From an uncultured Oscillibacter sp. (GTDB lineage Bacteria; Bacillota; Clostridia; Oscillospirales; Oscillospiraceae), in NCBI GenBank assembly GCA_902490355.1, contig CABUDN010000053.1, positions 1-14,971 of the forward strand: a DNA stretch of 14,971 bases, given 5' to 3'. Each line of letters starts with the position of its first letter. Position 1 is the stretch's first letter. A model generated the notes under the pieces. It was not told the DNA's origin and searched no databases. It was given only the letters and a program-made list of their open reading frames with translations. Shown here in pieces: positions 1 to 6,247 of the stretch. The position numbers were made by a program, and so were the translations under genes.

Positions 1-383
1 AGCTCCTCTCCCGGCTGCAGGAGCGGGGCATCACCAGCACCCAGGCCACCATTTCCCGGGACATCAAGCAGATGCACCTGATCAAGGAGCCGGTGGGGCA
101 GGGCGTGTACAAGTATGCCGTTTCCGGCAACCGTACCAAGCTCAATTTTGCCGAGAAGCTGCGGACCATTTTCCGGGAGAGCATCACCAGCATCGCCTAC
201 GCCCAGAACATCGTGGTTATCAAGACTATGCCGGGCCTGGCCAGCGCGGCCTGCTCCGCTCTGGACAATATGGACATCACCTACATGGTGGGTTCCCTGG
301 CCGGAGACGACACGGCCTTTTTGCTGATGCGGGACGCGGATTCCGCCGCCAGCTTCTGCGAGGAGATCAAGGAGATGCTCTGA
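1..383 (+). CDS. argR: Arginine repressor ArgR, 3' part (5' end outside window)
   Basis: This is the C-terminal five-sixths or so of the arginine-sensing repressor, which controls arginine biosynthesis and catabolism genes. Codons run in frame from base 3; the first residues are missing. The start of what is visible contains the winged-helix recognition segment, including ATISRDI, a hallmark of ArgR/AhrC. The C-terminal half carries GSLAGDDT followed by a hydrophobic strand (AFLLM), the arginine-binding and hexamer-forming motif of the family. A linker of about 30 residues separates the two. It lies 30 bp upstream of recN on the same strand; argR-recN is a conserved pairing in Firmicutes, so the two are probably co-transcribed. 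No promoter can be seen because the 5' end is cut off. Confidence 0.95.
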   Translation, partial: LLSRLQERGITSTQATISRDIKQMHLIKEPVGQGVYKYAVSGNRTKLNFAEKLRTIFRESITSIAYAQNIVVIKTMPGLASAACSALDNMDITYMVGSLAGDDTAFLLMRDADSAASFCEEIKEML

Positions 384-413
384 TTCACGCGGGATTGCGG
401 GGGAGTCGAACGT

Positions 414-2096
414 ATGCTGGAACTGCTGCATATTGAAAATATCGCCGTCATCGAGGCGGCGGACATCGCCTTCCGGCCGGGATTCAACGCCCTGACCGGT
501 GAGACCGGCGCGGGCAAATCCATCGTGGTGGATGCTCTGGGCGCGGTGCTGGGGGGGCGGACCTCCCGGGAGCTGATCCGCACCGGGGCAGACAAGGCCT
601 TTGTCAGCGCCTGCTTTTCCCAGGTTCCGCCGGAGCTGCCGGGCTTGATCGAAACCGGGGTGGCCCCGGACGAAAACGGGGAACTGCTGCTGGAGCGGGA
701 GATCTGTGCCGACGGCCGGAACCTCTGCCGGGCCAATGGCCGCCCGCTGACCGTAGCGCAGCTGCGGAAGATCGGCGGAGAGCTGCTGAACATCCACGGC
801 CAGCACGACGGTGCGCAGCTGCTGGATGAGGAGCAGCACGGGGCGTACCTGGACCGCTTCGGCCGCCTGGAGGGCGTCCTGGCGGACTACCGGGCCGCCT
901 ATGACGCCATGGCATCGCTCAAGGCCCAGATCCGCGCCCTTCAGATGGACGAGGCGGAGAAGGCCCGCCGCATGGACAGCCTCCGGTTTCAGATCGGAGA
1001 GCTGGAGGCGGCGGAGCTGGTGCCCGGCGAGGAAGAGGAGCTGCGGGAAAAACGGGAGCTGCTGCGCAACGGCGAGAAGTATCTTGCGGCCCTCTCCGGG
1101 GCGGAGTATTGCCTGAGCGGGGGAGACGACAGCGACGGCGCGGCCAGTCTGCTGCGCAATGCTCAGGAGGCTATGGGCAGCGTGCGCACTCTGAATGATG
1201 AGCTTGCAGAACTCTTCAACCGCTTGGGCCAGGCGTACAGTGAAGTGTATGACCTTGCCGAGACCATTCAGGAGCTGCGCCGGAGATTTGACTTTTCTCC
1301 CGCGGAGCTGGACGCCGCCGAGGCCCGTGCGGACCAGCTGTACCGGCTGAAAAAGAAGTACGGCGCCACGGTGGAGGACATGCTGGCCTATCTGGAGCGC
1401 AGCCGGGCGGAGCTGGACGCCATGGAGACGGCGGACGATACCCTGGTGCGTCTGGAGCGGGAGCTGACAGGAAAGCAGGCGGCGGTAATGGAGCAGGGCG
1501 CACGCCTGACGGCGGCGCGGAAAGCGGCGGCCGCCGTGCTGGAAGAGCGGATTCAAACGGAACTGCGGGAGCTGGACATGCGCAAGGTCCGGTTCGCCAT
1601 CGACTTTGCGGCCAAGGAGCCTGGCCCGGACGGATGCGACACCGTGCGGTTTTTGATGTCCGCCAACGTGGGCGAGGACCTGCGGCCCATTGCCCGGATT
1701 GCCTCCGGTGGTGAGCTGGCCCGGATCATGCTGGCGCTGAAAAACGTGCTGGCGGAGCAGGAGGCCGTGGGAACGTTGGTCTTTGACGAGGTGGATACCG
1801 GCGTCTCCGGCCGGGCAGCCCAGAAGGTGGCCCAGAAGCTGGCCCAGGTCAGCCGCCGCAAGCAGGTGCTGTGTGTGACGCATCTGCCGCAGCTGGCGGC
1901 CATGGCGGATACGCATTTTTCCGTGGAGAAGGGCGAAGAAAAGGGAAGAACCTATACGCATGTGGTATTGCTGGACCGGGAGCGGCGCAAAGCGGAGTTG
2001 GCCCGGATCACCGGCGGCGCCAAGGTGACGCCGGCATTGCTGGCAAGCGCCGGGGAGCTGCTGGACGAGGCGGAGGCGTACCGAGCGACGCTATAA
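414..2096 (+). CDS. recN: DNA repair protein RecN (SMC-like ATPase)
   Basis: RecN is an SMC-family ATPase that acts early in double-strand break repair, gathering broken ends and supporting RecA. The 560-residue product has the usual family length. Walker A is GETGAGKS at residues 29-36. The ABC signature ASGGE is at 430-434 and Walker B (VFDEVD, with D458/E459) follows, leading to a conserved VCVTHLPQLAAMAD segment with the H-loop histidine. The middle (about 150-390) is rich in E, A, L and R and forms the coiled-coil arms. The start at 414 has a GGGGGAG element 7-8 bases upstream and begins with the typical MLELLHIENIAVI. The gene follows argR by 30 bp. In Clostridia the pair often sits near spo0A and the recN product is also linked to competence; that context is not visible here. 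Confidence 0.97.
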   Translation: MLELLHIENIAVIEAADIAFRPGFNALTGETGAGKSIVVDALGAVLGGRTSRELIRTGADKAFVSACFSQVPPELPGLIETGVAPDENGELLLEREICADGRNLCRANGRPLTVAQLRKIGGELLNIHGQHDGAQLLDEEQHGAYLDRFGRLEGVLADYRAAYDAMASLKAQIRALQMDEAEKARRMDSLRFQIGELEAAELVPGEEEELREKRELLRNGEKYLAALSGAEYCLSGGDDSDGAASLLRNAQEAMGSVRTLNDELAELFNRLGQAYSEVYDLAETIQELRRRFDFSPAELDAAEARADQLYRLKKKYGATVEDMLAYLERSRAELDAMETADDTLVRLERELTGKQAAVMEQGARLTAARKAAAAVLEERIQTELRELDMRKVRFAIDFAAKEPGPDGCDTVRFLMSANVGEDLRPIARIASGGELARIMLALKNVLAEQEAVGTLVFDEVDTGVSGRAAQKVAQKLAQVSRRKQVLCVTHLPQLAAMADTHFSVEKGEEKGRTYTHVVLLDRERRKAELARITGGAKVTPALLASAGELLDEAEAYRATL

Positions 2097-2100
2097 GGCT

Positions 2101-2130
2101 TCGTCCAAGCGGCCGGGGCCGCTTGGACGA
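2101..2130. repeat. 30-bp perfect palindrome directly after recN
   Basis: Two 14-base arms (TCGTCCAAGCGGCC and its exact reverse complement) are separated by GG. The structure begins 4 bases after the recN stop codon. It is not followed by a T-run (GGGGATGC follows), so it looks more like an mRNA 3'-end stabilising hairpin or a REP-like element than a standard intrinsic terminator. Confidence 0.75.
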
Positions 2131-2137
2131 GGGGATG

Positions 2138-2196
2138 CAGCCCGCTGCGCGCATACCGGGGCCGCCTAGGCGGCCCCGGTCCACACTTGCGGGCTG
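2138..2196. repeat. Nested inverted repeat with 26-bp perfect palindromic core
   Basis: The core at 2155-2180 is a perfect palindrome with arms ACCGGGGCCGCC and its complement around a central TA. An outer 8-bp stem, CAGCCCGC at 2138-2145 with GCGGGCTG at 2189-2196, encloses it, with unpaired stretches of about 9 and 8 bases between outer and inner stems. No T-tract follows. Function unknown. Confidence 0.7.
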
Positions 2197-2202
2197 AGAA
2201 GA

Positions 2203-2235
2203 ATGTTCTCCGACGCGCATGTCGCCGGAGAACAT
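2203..2235. repeat. Inverted repeat, 10-bp arms
   Basis: ATGTTCTCCG at 2203-2212 pairs exactly with CGGAGAACAT at 2226-2235. The 13-base loop can form a further small CGAC/GTCG stem as an alternative. No coding capacity was recognised. Confidence 0.65.
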
Positions 2236-2247
2236 GATTGCAATTTT

Positions 2248-2267
2248 TTCGCGCCTGCGGGCGCGAA
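2248..2267. repeat. Inverted repeat, 8-bp arms preceded by a T-run
   Basis: TTCGCGCC at 2248-2255 pairs with GGCGCGAA at 2260-2267 across a TGCG loop. A run of six T residues at 2244-2249 precedes and overlaps the left arm. On the minus strand this is a stem with an A-rich flank, so it does not look like a normal terminator in either direction. Confidence 0.55.
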
Positions 2268-2288
2268 CTCTGCGAGGCGTTCCAATAG

Positions 2289-2318
2289 AAAAACGGCTGA
2301 CAAACGTCAGCCGTTTTT
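2289..2318. terminator. Bidirectional intrinsic terminator
   Basis: A 13-bp perfect stem (AAAAACGGCTGAC with its complement at 2306-2318) closes an AAAC loop. It reads ...GCCGTTTTT on both strands. It therefore ends plus-strand transcription from recN and minus-strand transcription from the ribbon-helix-helix gene, whose last codons overlap the right arm (stop at 2307-2309). Confidence 0.9.
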
Positions 2319-2501
2319 GTTTTCTTCCCATTCAATTTTGCCATGTTCCTTCTCAAACTCCGCAATGCACTTGCGGATCAAGTACATGATCTGGCCGCTG
2401 CCGCTGCGCCCTTCATACTCCGCGATATAGAACAGCTTATCATGCGTCTCCGTATCAAAGCGGATGCTGATATGCTTGCCGTGATCTCCGACTCGTCTCA
2501 T
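2307..2501 (-). CDS. Small ribbon-helix-helix (Arc/CopG-like) DNA-binding protein
   Basis: This 64-residue protein has the layout of a ribbon-helix-helix repressor. A short strand, KHISIRF (about residues 9-15), is followed by helix A (ETHDKLFYIAEYEG, about 18-31) and helix B (SGQIMYLIRKCIAEFEKEHG, about 34-53), then a charged tail. RHH dimers bind DNA through the paired strands and recognise short repeated half-sites. The ATG at 2499-2501 is preceded on the minus strand by AGGTGG with a 7-base gap, which supports this start. It diverges from the 61-aa gene at 2613 across an AT-rich region with repeated TTAAGT-like motifs that could be its operator. It could be an orphan antitoxin-type regulator or a phage-derived repressor; no toxin partner lies on its own strand. 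The fold is fairly secure, the target is not known. Confidence 0.75.
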   Translation of the reverse strand: MRRVGDHGKHISIRFDTETHDKLFYIAEYEGRSGSGQIMYLIRKCIAEFEKEHGKIEWEENKNG

Positions 2502-2525
2502 CTGCGTCCCACCTGCGTACTAAAA

Positions 2526-2588
2526 TTAAGTTGATTTTAAGTCCACTTTGGAGTAGTATGTACTTAATGCACCTAAGTTTAGTGCACA
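2526..2588. promoter_or_regulatory. Candidate operator: repeated TTAAGT-like motifs
   Basis: TTAAGT occurs at 2526-2531 and 2537-2542 (11-bp step). ACTTAA is at 2562-2567 and CTAAGT at 2573-2578 (again an 11-bp step). An imperfect dyad, TGCAC...GTGCA, spans 2568-2586. Repeats spaced by one helical turn are what an RHH dimer array would read, and they flank the putative plus-strand promoter. Binding by the adjacent RHH protein is an inference. Confidence 0.45.
2531..2559 (+). promoter_or_regulatory. Weak candidate promoter for the 61-aa gene
   Basis: TTGATT (2531-2536) and TAGTAT (2554-2559) are separated by 17 bp. Each box matches four of six consensus bases. Expected transcription start is near 2566, inside the repeated motifs, about 47 bases upstream of the start codon at 2613. 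Confidence 0.4.
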
Positions 2589-2612
2589 AAATCTGTGTGG
2601 GAGGGAATGGAT

Positions 2613-2798
2613 ATGGAGGAACAAACTATTTGGAAGCAGATGTATCTGTGTCTGGCGGGGGCCATGGCCGATGCCGTGGACCTCATGGAGCCGGTGCCGG
2701 AGTGCCGTCCGGCCTGGGAACGGATCAACCGGGCGCTGCAGGAGGCCGAAGAACTCTATCTTTCCGCCGGTGAGGAGCCGGAATGCCCGCAGACTTGA
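2613..2798 (+). CDS. Small acidic hypothetical protein (61 aa)
   Basis: I do not recognise this protein. It starts MEEQTIWKQMYLCLAGAM and ends AGEEPECPQT. It is acidic, has no signal peptide, and is mostly helical in appearance with an amphipathic QEAEELYL segment near the C-terminus. The ATG at 2613 is chosen because GGAGGG at 2600-2605 lies 7 bases upstream. A GTG at 2595 and an ATG at 2607 in the same frame lie upstream of or almost on this ribosome site and are less likely. Its TGA stop (2796-2798) lies inside the TTGACA -35 box of the tyrS promoter, so the gene is tightly abutted to the next transcription unit. It diverges from the RHH gene. GC-rich codon use resembles the neighbours, which supports a real gene. 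Confidence 0.6.
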   Translation: MEEQTIWKQMYLCLAGAMADAVDLMEPVPECRPAWERINRALQEAEELYLSAGEEPECPQT

Positions 2799-2823
2799 CA
2801 AGTTTCCTGTTATTCGATATAAT
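2795..2823 (+). promoter_or_regulatory. Consensus sigma-A promoter for the tyrS T-box transcript
   Basis: TTGACA (2795-2800) and TATAAT (2818-2823) are both perfect consensus with an optimal 17-bp spacer. Transcription should start near 2830, giving a leader of about 370 bases. The stop codon of the preceding small gene lies within the -35 box. Confidence 0.92.
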
Positions 2824-2829
2824 CCCCTT

Positions 2830-3104
2830 CGGATATAGCGAGGAAGAGGAAGAGTACCCGTTTCGGCTCTGCAAAGAGAACCCCTGGTTTGGTGAAAAGG
2901 GGAGAGGGCAAAGCGGCGAATACCCCTTGGAGCTGGCACCCCAACGGCAAGGTTTTGCCCAGTAGGCGTGCTCCGGGTGCGCCCGTTATCGCGCTGGCGT
3001 GTGTTGGCACGCCCTAAGGCCGTCCGTGTGAACGTGCGGCGAACCAGAGGTGGTACCGCGAAGTCATTCGCCCTCTGTCCCCGCCGGGACGGAGGGCTTT
3101 TTTT
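2830..3104 (+). ncRNA. Tyrosine-specific T-box riboswitch leader
   Basis: T-box leaders read the charging state of a tRNA: uncharged tRNA-Tyr stabilises an antiterminator and allows tyrS transcription. Stem I appears to run from about 2835 to 2935, with AGTA at 2853-2856 as the loop-E side of the specifier bulge. GAA-TAC on the opposite side places the specifier codon UAC (Tyr) at 2921-2923. The T-box core GGTGGTACCGCG ends at 3060. The variable base of UGGNACC is U at 3054, able to pair with the A73 discriminator of tRNA-Tyr. The antiterminator is clear: CAGAGG (3045-3050) pairs with CCTCTG (3072-3077), UGGUACC forms the bulge (3051-3057), and GCGAA (3058-3062) pairs with TTCGC (3067-3071). 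This is mutually exclusive with the terminator at 3070-3097. The Stem I boundary is approximate. Confidence 0.95.
3070..3104 (+). terminator. T-box regulatory terminator
   Basis: A 12-bp stem (GCCCTCTGTCCC at 3070-3081 with GGGACGGAGGGC at 3086-3097, one U-G pair) closes a CGCC loop and is followed by seven T residues. The left arm is the strand used by the antiterminator, so termination is conditional on tRNA-Tyr charging. Confidence 0.95.
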
Positions 3105-3197
3105 CCGCATTGCGCCCCCCGGCTCCTTCGGGGCGGTTTCGCGGCCGGAATCCGTGGAATACTCGATTGAGATACGATAAAAAAGGAGACAGCAACC

Positions 3198-4430
3198 ATG
3201 CAGATTTACGAAGAGCTCAAAGCCCGCGGCCTCATCGCCCAGGTCACCGATGAAGAAGAGATCCGGGACCTGGTCAACAACGGCAAAGCCGTGTTCTATA
3301 TCGGCTTCGACCCCACCGCCGACAGCCTCCATGTGGGCCACTTCATGGCCTTGTGCCTGATGAAGCGCCTGCAGATGGCGGGCAACCGGCCCATCGCCCT
3401 CATCGGCGGCGGCACCGGCTATATCGGCGACCCCTCCGGCCGTACCGACATGCGCTCCATGATGACCCCCGAGACCATCCAGCACAACTGCGAGTGCTTC
3501 AAAAAGCAGATGGAGCGCTTCATTGAGTTCGGTGAGGGCAAGGCTATGATGCTCAATAACGCCGATTGGCTCTTGAAGCTCAACTATGTGGACCTCCTGC
3601 GGGAGGTGGGTGCCTGCTTCTCCGTCAACAATATGCTCCGGGCCGAGTGCTACAAGCAGCGCATGGAAAAGGGCCTTTCCTTCCTGGAGTTCAACTATAT
3701 GATCATGCAGTCCTATGACTTCTATCATATGTTCCAGACCGTGGGCTGCAACATGCAGTTCGGCGGTGACGACCAGTGGTCCAACATGCTGGGCGGCACG
3801 GAGCTGATCCGCCGCAAGCTGGGCAAGGACGCCTACGCCATGACCATCACTCTGCTGCTCAACTCCGAGGGCAAGAAGATGGGCAAGACCGCCTCCGGCG
3901 CCGTGTGGCTGGACCCCAACAAGACCTCTCCCTTCGAGTTCTATCAGTACTGGCGCAACGTGGGCGACGCCGATGTCCTCAAGTGCATCCGGATGCTGAC
4001 CTTCCTGCCCCTCGAGCAGATCGACGAGATGGACAAGTGGGAGGGCAGCCAGCTCAACACCGCCAAGGAGATTCTGGCCTACGAGCTGACCAAGCTGGTC
4101 CACGGCGAGGAAGAGGCCCAGAAGGCTCAGGAGGCCGCCCGGGCTCTGTTCGGCGGCAGCGGCGACAGCGCCAACATGCCCTGTACTACGCTGTGCGAGG
4201 GCGACTTCGTGGGCGGCGAGATCGACGTGCTGACTCTGCTGGTCAAGTGCGGTCTGGCTCCCTCCAAGGCCGAGGCCCGGCGCCTGGTGCAGCAGGGCGG
4301 CGTGTCTGTGTGCGGCCAGAAGGTGGGCGATATCGCCGCCAAGTGGACCTGCAAGGACTGCTGCGGCGACGGCATCATCATCAAGAAGGGCAAGAAGGTC
4401 TATCACAAGGCCGTTATGGATAAGGAATAA
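3198..4430 (+). CDS. tyrS: Tyrosine--tRNA ligase
   Basis: This class I synthetase attaches tyrosine to tRNA-Tyr in the cytoplasm. The 410-residue product has the normal length. The HIGH-type motif is HVGH at residues 45-48. The KMSKS-type loop is KMGKT at 227-231, inside GKKMGKTASGAVWLDP. Between them is the tyrosine-binding region with GGDDQW. The C-terminal part (about 343-405) is an S4-type RNA-binding domain (APSKAEARRLVQQGGVSV). The ATG at 3198 is preceded by AAAAAGGAG with a 9-base gap. The gene is the only one under the tyrosine T-box, which is the expected arrangement. Between the T-box terminator and the start (3105-3197) there is a further GC-rich hairpin (CGCCCC at 3113-3118 with GGGGCG at 3130-3135) of unknown role. 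A weak terminator follows. Confidence 0.98.
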   Translation: MQIYEELKARGLIAQVTDEEEIRDLVNNGKAVFYIGFDPTADSLHVGHFMALCLMKRLQMAGNRPIALIGGGTGYIGDPSGRTDMRSMMTPETIQHNCECFKKQMERFIEFGEGKAMMLNNADWLLKLNYVDLLREVGACFSVNNMLRAECYKQRMEKGLSFLEFNYMIMQSYDFYHMFQTVGCNMQFGGDDQWSNMLGGTELIRRKLGKDAYAMTITLLLNSEGKKMGKTASGAVWLDPNKTSPFEFYQYWRNVGDADVLKCIRMLTFLPLEQIDEMDKWEGSQLNTAKEILAYELTKLVHGEEEAQKAQEAARALFGGSGDSANMPCTTLCEGDFVGGEIDVLTLLVKCGLAPSKAEARRLVQQGGVSVCGQKVGDIAAKWTCKDCCGDGIIIKKGKKVYHKAVMDKE

Positions 4431-4442
4431 ATCCCGGCGAGC

Positions 4443-4480
4443 AGACGCAATGCACCGCATTGCGCCTGTTTGCGTCTTTT
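4443..4480 (+). terminator. Probable terminator of tyrS with two competing hairpins
   Basis: AGACGCAA (4443-4450) can pair with TTGCGTCT (4470-4477), followed by a short T-run to 4480. The same CGCAATGC (4446-4453) can instead form a tight 8-bp local hairpin with GCATTGCG (4457-4464) across ACC. The two are mutually exclusive. Only four T residues follow, so termination may be partial and allow readthrough into the ABC-F gene 30 bp downstream. Confidence 0.6.
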
Positions 4481-4509
4481 GAACATCACACAATCAGAAA
4501 GGAATCGCT

Positions 4510-6135
4510 ATGATTACTGTCAATGACGTCAGCGTCAACTTCAGCGGTCAGACCCTGTTCAAGCACGTGGATCTGAAGTTTACCCCCGGCAACTGCTACG
4601 GCATCATCGGCGCCAACGGCGCGGGCAAGACCACGTTTTTGCGGGTGCTCTCCGGCGATCTGGAGCCTACCACCGGCGAGGTCATCATTCCCAAGGAGGA
4701 GCGGATGAGTGTCCTGAAGCAGGACCACTTCCAGTACGACGCCTACACCGTGCTGGACACCGTTATCATGGGCAACCAGCACCTCTACGACGTGATGAAG
4801 GAGAAGGACGCCCTCTATGAGAAGGAGGACTTCTCCGACGAGGACGGTGTCAAGGCCAGTGAGCTGGAGGCCGAGTTTGCCGAGATGGGCGGCTGGGAGG
4901 CCGAGTCCGATGTCTCCCGCCTGATCCAGGGTCTGGGATTGTCCAATGACATTCTCTATTCCGAGATGTCCTCCCTGACCGCCAAGGAGAAGGTGAAGGT
5001 GCTGCTGGCCCAGGCTCTGTTCGGAAAGCCGGACATCATCCTCCTGGACGAGCCCACCAACCACCTGGATATTCAGGCCATTGAGTGGCTGGAAGACTTC
5101 CTGATGGACTGCGAGGCTCTGACCATTGTGGTCAGCCACGACCGTCACTTCCTCAATACCGTGTGCACCAACATCGTGGACGTGGACTACGGCGGCATCA
5201 AGATGTACGTGGGCAACTACGAGTTCTGGTACGAGTCCAGCCAGCTGGTTCAGAGAATGATTAAGGACCAGAACCGCAAGAACGAGGAGAAGATCAAGGA
5301 ACTGCAGGCATTCATCGCCCGGTTCTCCGCCAACAAGTCCAAGTCCAAGCAGGCCACCGCCCGGCGTAAGCTGCTGGACAAGCTGACGGTGGAGGAGATG
5401 CCCGCCTCCTCCCGGCGCTATCCCTTCGTGGGCTTCACCATGGACCGGGAGCCCGGCAAGGAGATCCTTGCCGTGGAGGGCCTTTCCAAGACCGTGGACG
5501 GCCGCAAGGTGCTGGACAACATCTCCTTCCGGGTGAACAAGGGCGACAAGATCGCCTTTGTGGGAGAGGATGAAATCGCCAAGACCACCCTCTTCAAGAT
5601 CCTCATGGGCGAGCTGGAGCCCGACGAGGGCACTTATAAGTGGGGCACCACCATCACTACCAGCTATTTCCCCCTGGACAACTCCGCCTTTTTCAACGAC
5701 TGCGACCTGAACCTGGTGGATTGGCTGGGCCAGTACACCGGCAATACCGCTGACGAGAATACCGAGTCCTTCAAGCGCTCCTTCCTGGGCCGGATGCTCT
5801 TCTCCGGTGACGATGTGTTCAAGCCTGTCAAGGTTCTCTCCGGCGGCGAGAAGGTCCGGTGCATGCTCTCCCGGATGATGCTCTTCGGCTCCAACGTGCT
5901 GGTGCTGGATCAGCCCACCAACCACCTGGATCTGGAGTCCATCACCGCCGTCAACAACGGCCTGATCGACTTCAAGGGCGTGGTGCTCTTTGCCAGCCAC
6001 GACCATGAGTTCGTCCAGACCATTGCCAACCGGATCATGGAGATCACTGACGGCAAGCTCATCGACAAGATGTGCACCTATGACGAGTATATCGAAGGCG
6101 CCCGGGCGGAAATGCTGGCCCGGATGAACGGATAA
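4510..6135 (+). CDS. ABC-F family ATPase (YkpA/YbiT-like) with degenerate second ATP-binding domain
   Basis: ABC-F proteins are soluble twin-ATPase proteins that act on the ribosome in translation or antibiotic protection; they have no membrane domain. Overall sequence and length (541 aa) fit the YbiT/YkpA branch. Domain 1 has Walker A GANGAGKTT (G34-K40) and Walker B LLDEPTNHLD (D180, E181). Its signature is degenerate: SSLTAKEK (about 154-161) instead of LSGGE. The inter-domain linker (about 255-300) contains RFSANKSKSKQATARRK. Domain 2 has an intact signature LSGGEK (443-448), but Walker A is GEDEIAKTT (G352-K358, glycines replaced) and Walker B reads LDQPTNHLD. Q468 therefore replaces the catalytic glutamate. 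Only one of the two composite ATP sites thus looks canonical. The start has AAAGGAA upstream. It is not clearly a resistance factor; a general translation role is more likely. Degeneracy of Walker A2 may be common in this subfamily; the Glu-to-Gln change should be checked. Confidence 0.93.
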   Translation: MITVNDVSVNFSGQTLFKHVDLKFTPGNCYGIIGANGAGKTTFLRVLSGDLEPTTGEVIIPKEERMSVLKQDHFQYDAYTVLDTVIMGNQHLYDVMKEKDALYEKEDFSDEDGVKASELEAEFAEMGGWEAESDVSRLIQGLGLSNDILYSEMSSLTAKEKVKVLLAQALFGKPDIILLDEPTNHLDIQAIEWLEDFLMDCEALTIVVSHDRHFLNTVCTNIVDVDYGGIKMYVGNYEFWYESSQLVQRMIKDQNRKNEEKIKELQAFIARFSANKSKSKQATARRKLLDKLTVEEMPASSRRYPFVGFTMDREPGKEILAVEGLSKTVDGRKVLDNISFRVNKGDKIAFVGEDEIAKTTLFKILMGELEPDEGTYKWGTTITTSYFPLDNSAFFNDCDLNLVDWLGQYTGNTADENTESFKRSFLGRMLFSGDDVFKPVKVLSGGEKVRCMLSRMMLFGSNVLVLDQPTNHLDLESITAVNNGLIDFKGVVLFASHDHEFVQTIANRIMEITDGKLIDKMCTYDEYIEGARAEMLARMNG

Positions 6136-6165
6136 CCTCTGTCAATTCGCCCGCTTCCACTTTTG

Positions 6166-6212
6166 GTTGCGCCGGTTCCACCCAAATGTGGTGGAACCGG
6201 CGCAACGTTTTT
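6166..6212 (+). terminator. Strong intrinsic terminator after the ABC-F gene
   Basis: A perfect 17-bp stem (GTTGCGCCGGTTCCACC, 6166-6182, with its complement at 6190-6206) closes a CAAATGT loop and is followed by G and five T residues. It separates the ABC-F gene from the HTH-membrane gene 35 bp downstream. TAGAAT at 6215-6220 is a possible -10 box for that gene, but no convincing -35 is seen. Confidence 0.92.
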
Positions 6213-6247
6213 GGTAGAATGAAGGCGGCAACAAAGGAGGTGCACGC

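Noticed and set aside
2097..2288. CRISPR array or insertion-sequence ends
   Set aside because: The repeats are unrelated inverted repeats of different sequence, not direct repeats with spacers, and there is no transposase.
2307..2798. RHH protein plus 61-aa protein as a toxin-antitoxin pair
   Set aside because: Type II pairs are normally co-directional and overlapping; these are divergent, and the 61-aa protein resembles no toxin I know.
2855..2857. TAC as the T-box specifier codon
   Set aside because: It is part of AGTA, the loop-E strand on the 5' side of Stem I. The GAA-TAC at 2918-2923 on the 3' side fits the specifier position.
2526..4493. A 655-codon minus-strand open frame opposite tyrS and the T-box
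   Set aside because: Antisense shadow of tyrS, and it runs through a T-box leader and promoter. No domain or ribosome site.
4486..6006. A 506-codon minus-strand open frame opposite the ABC-F gene
   Set aside because: Antisense shadow with repetitive H/L/V/G composition typical of a reversed coding strand.
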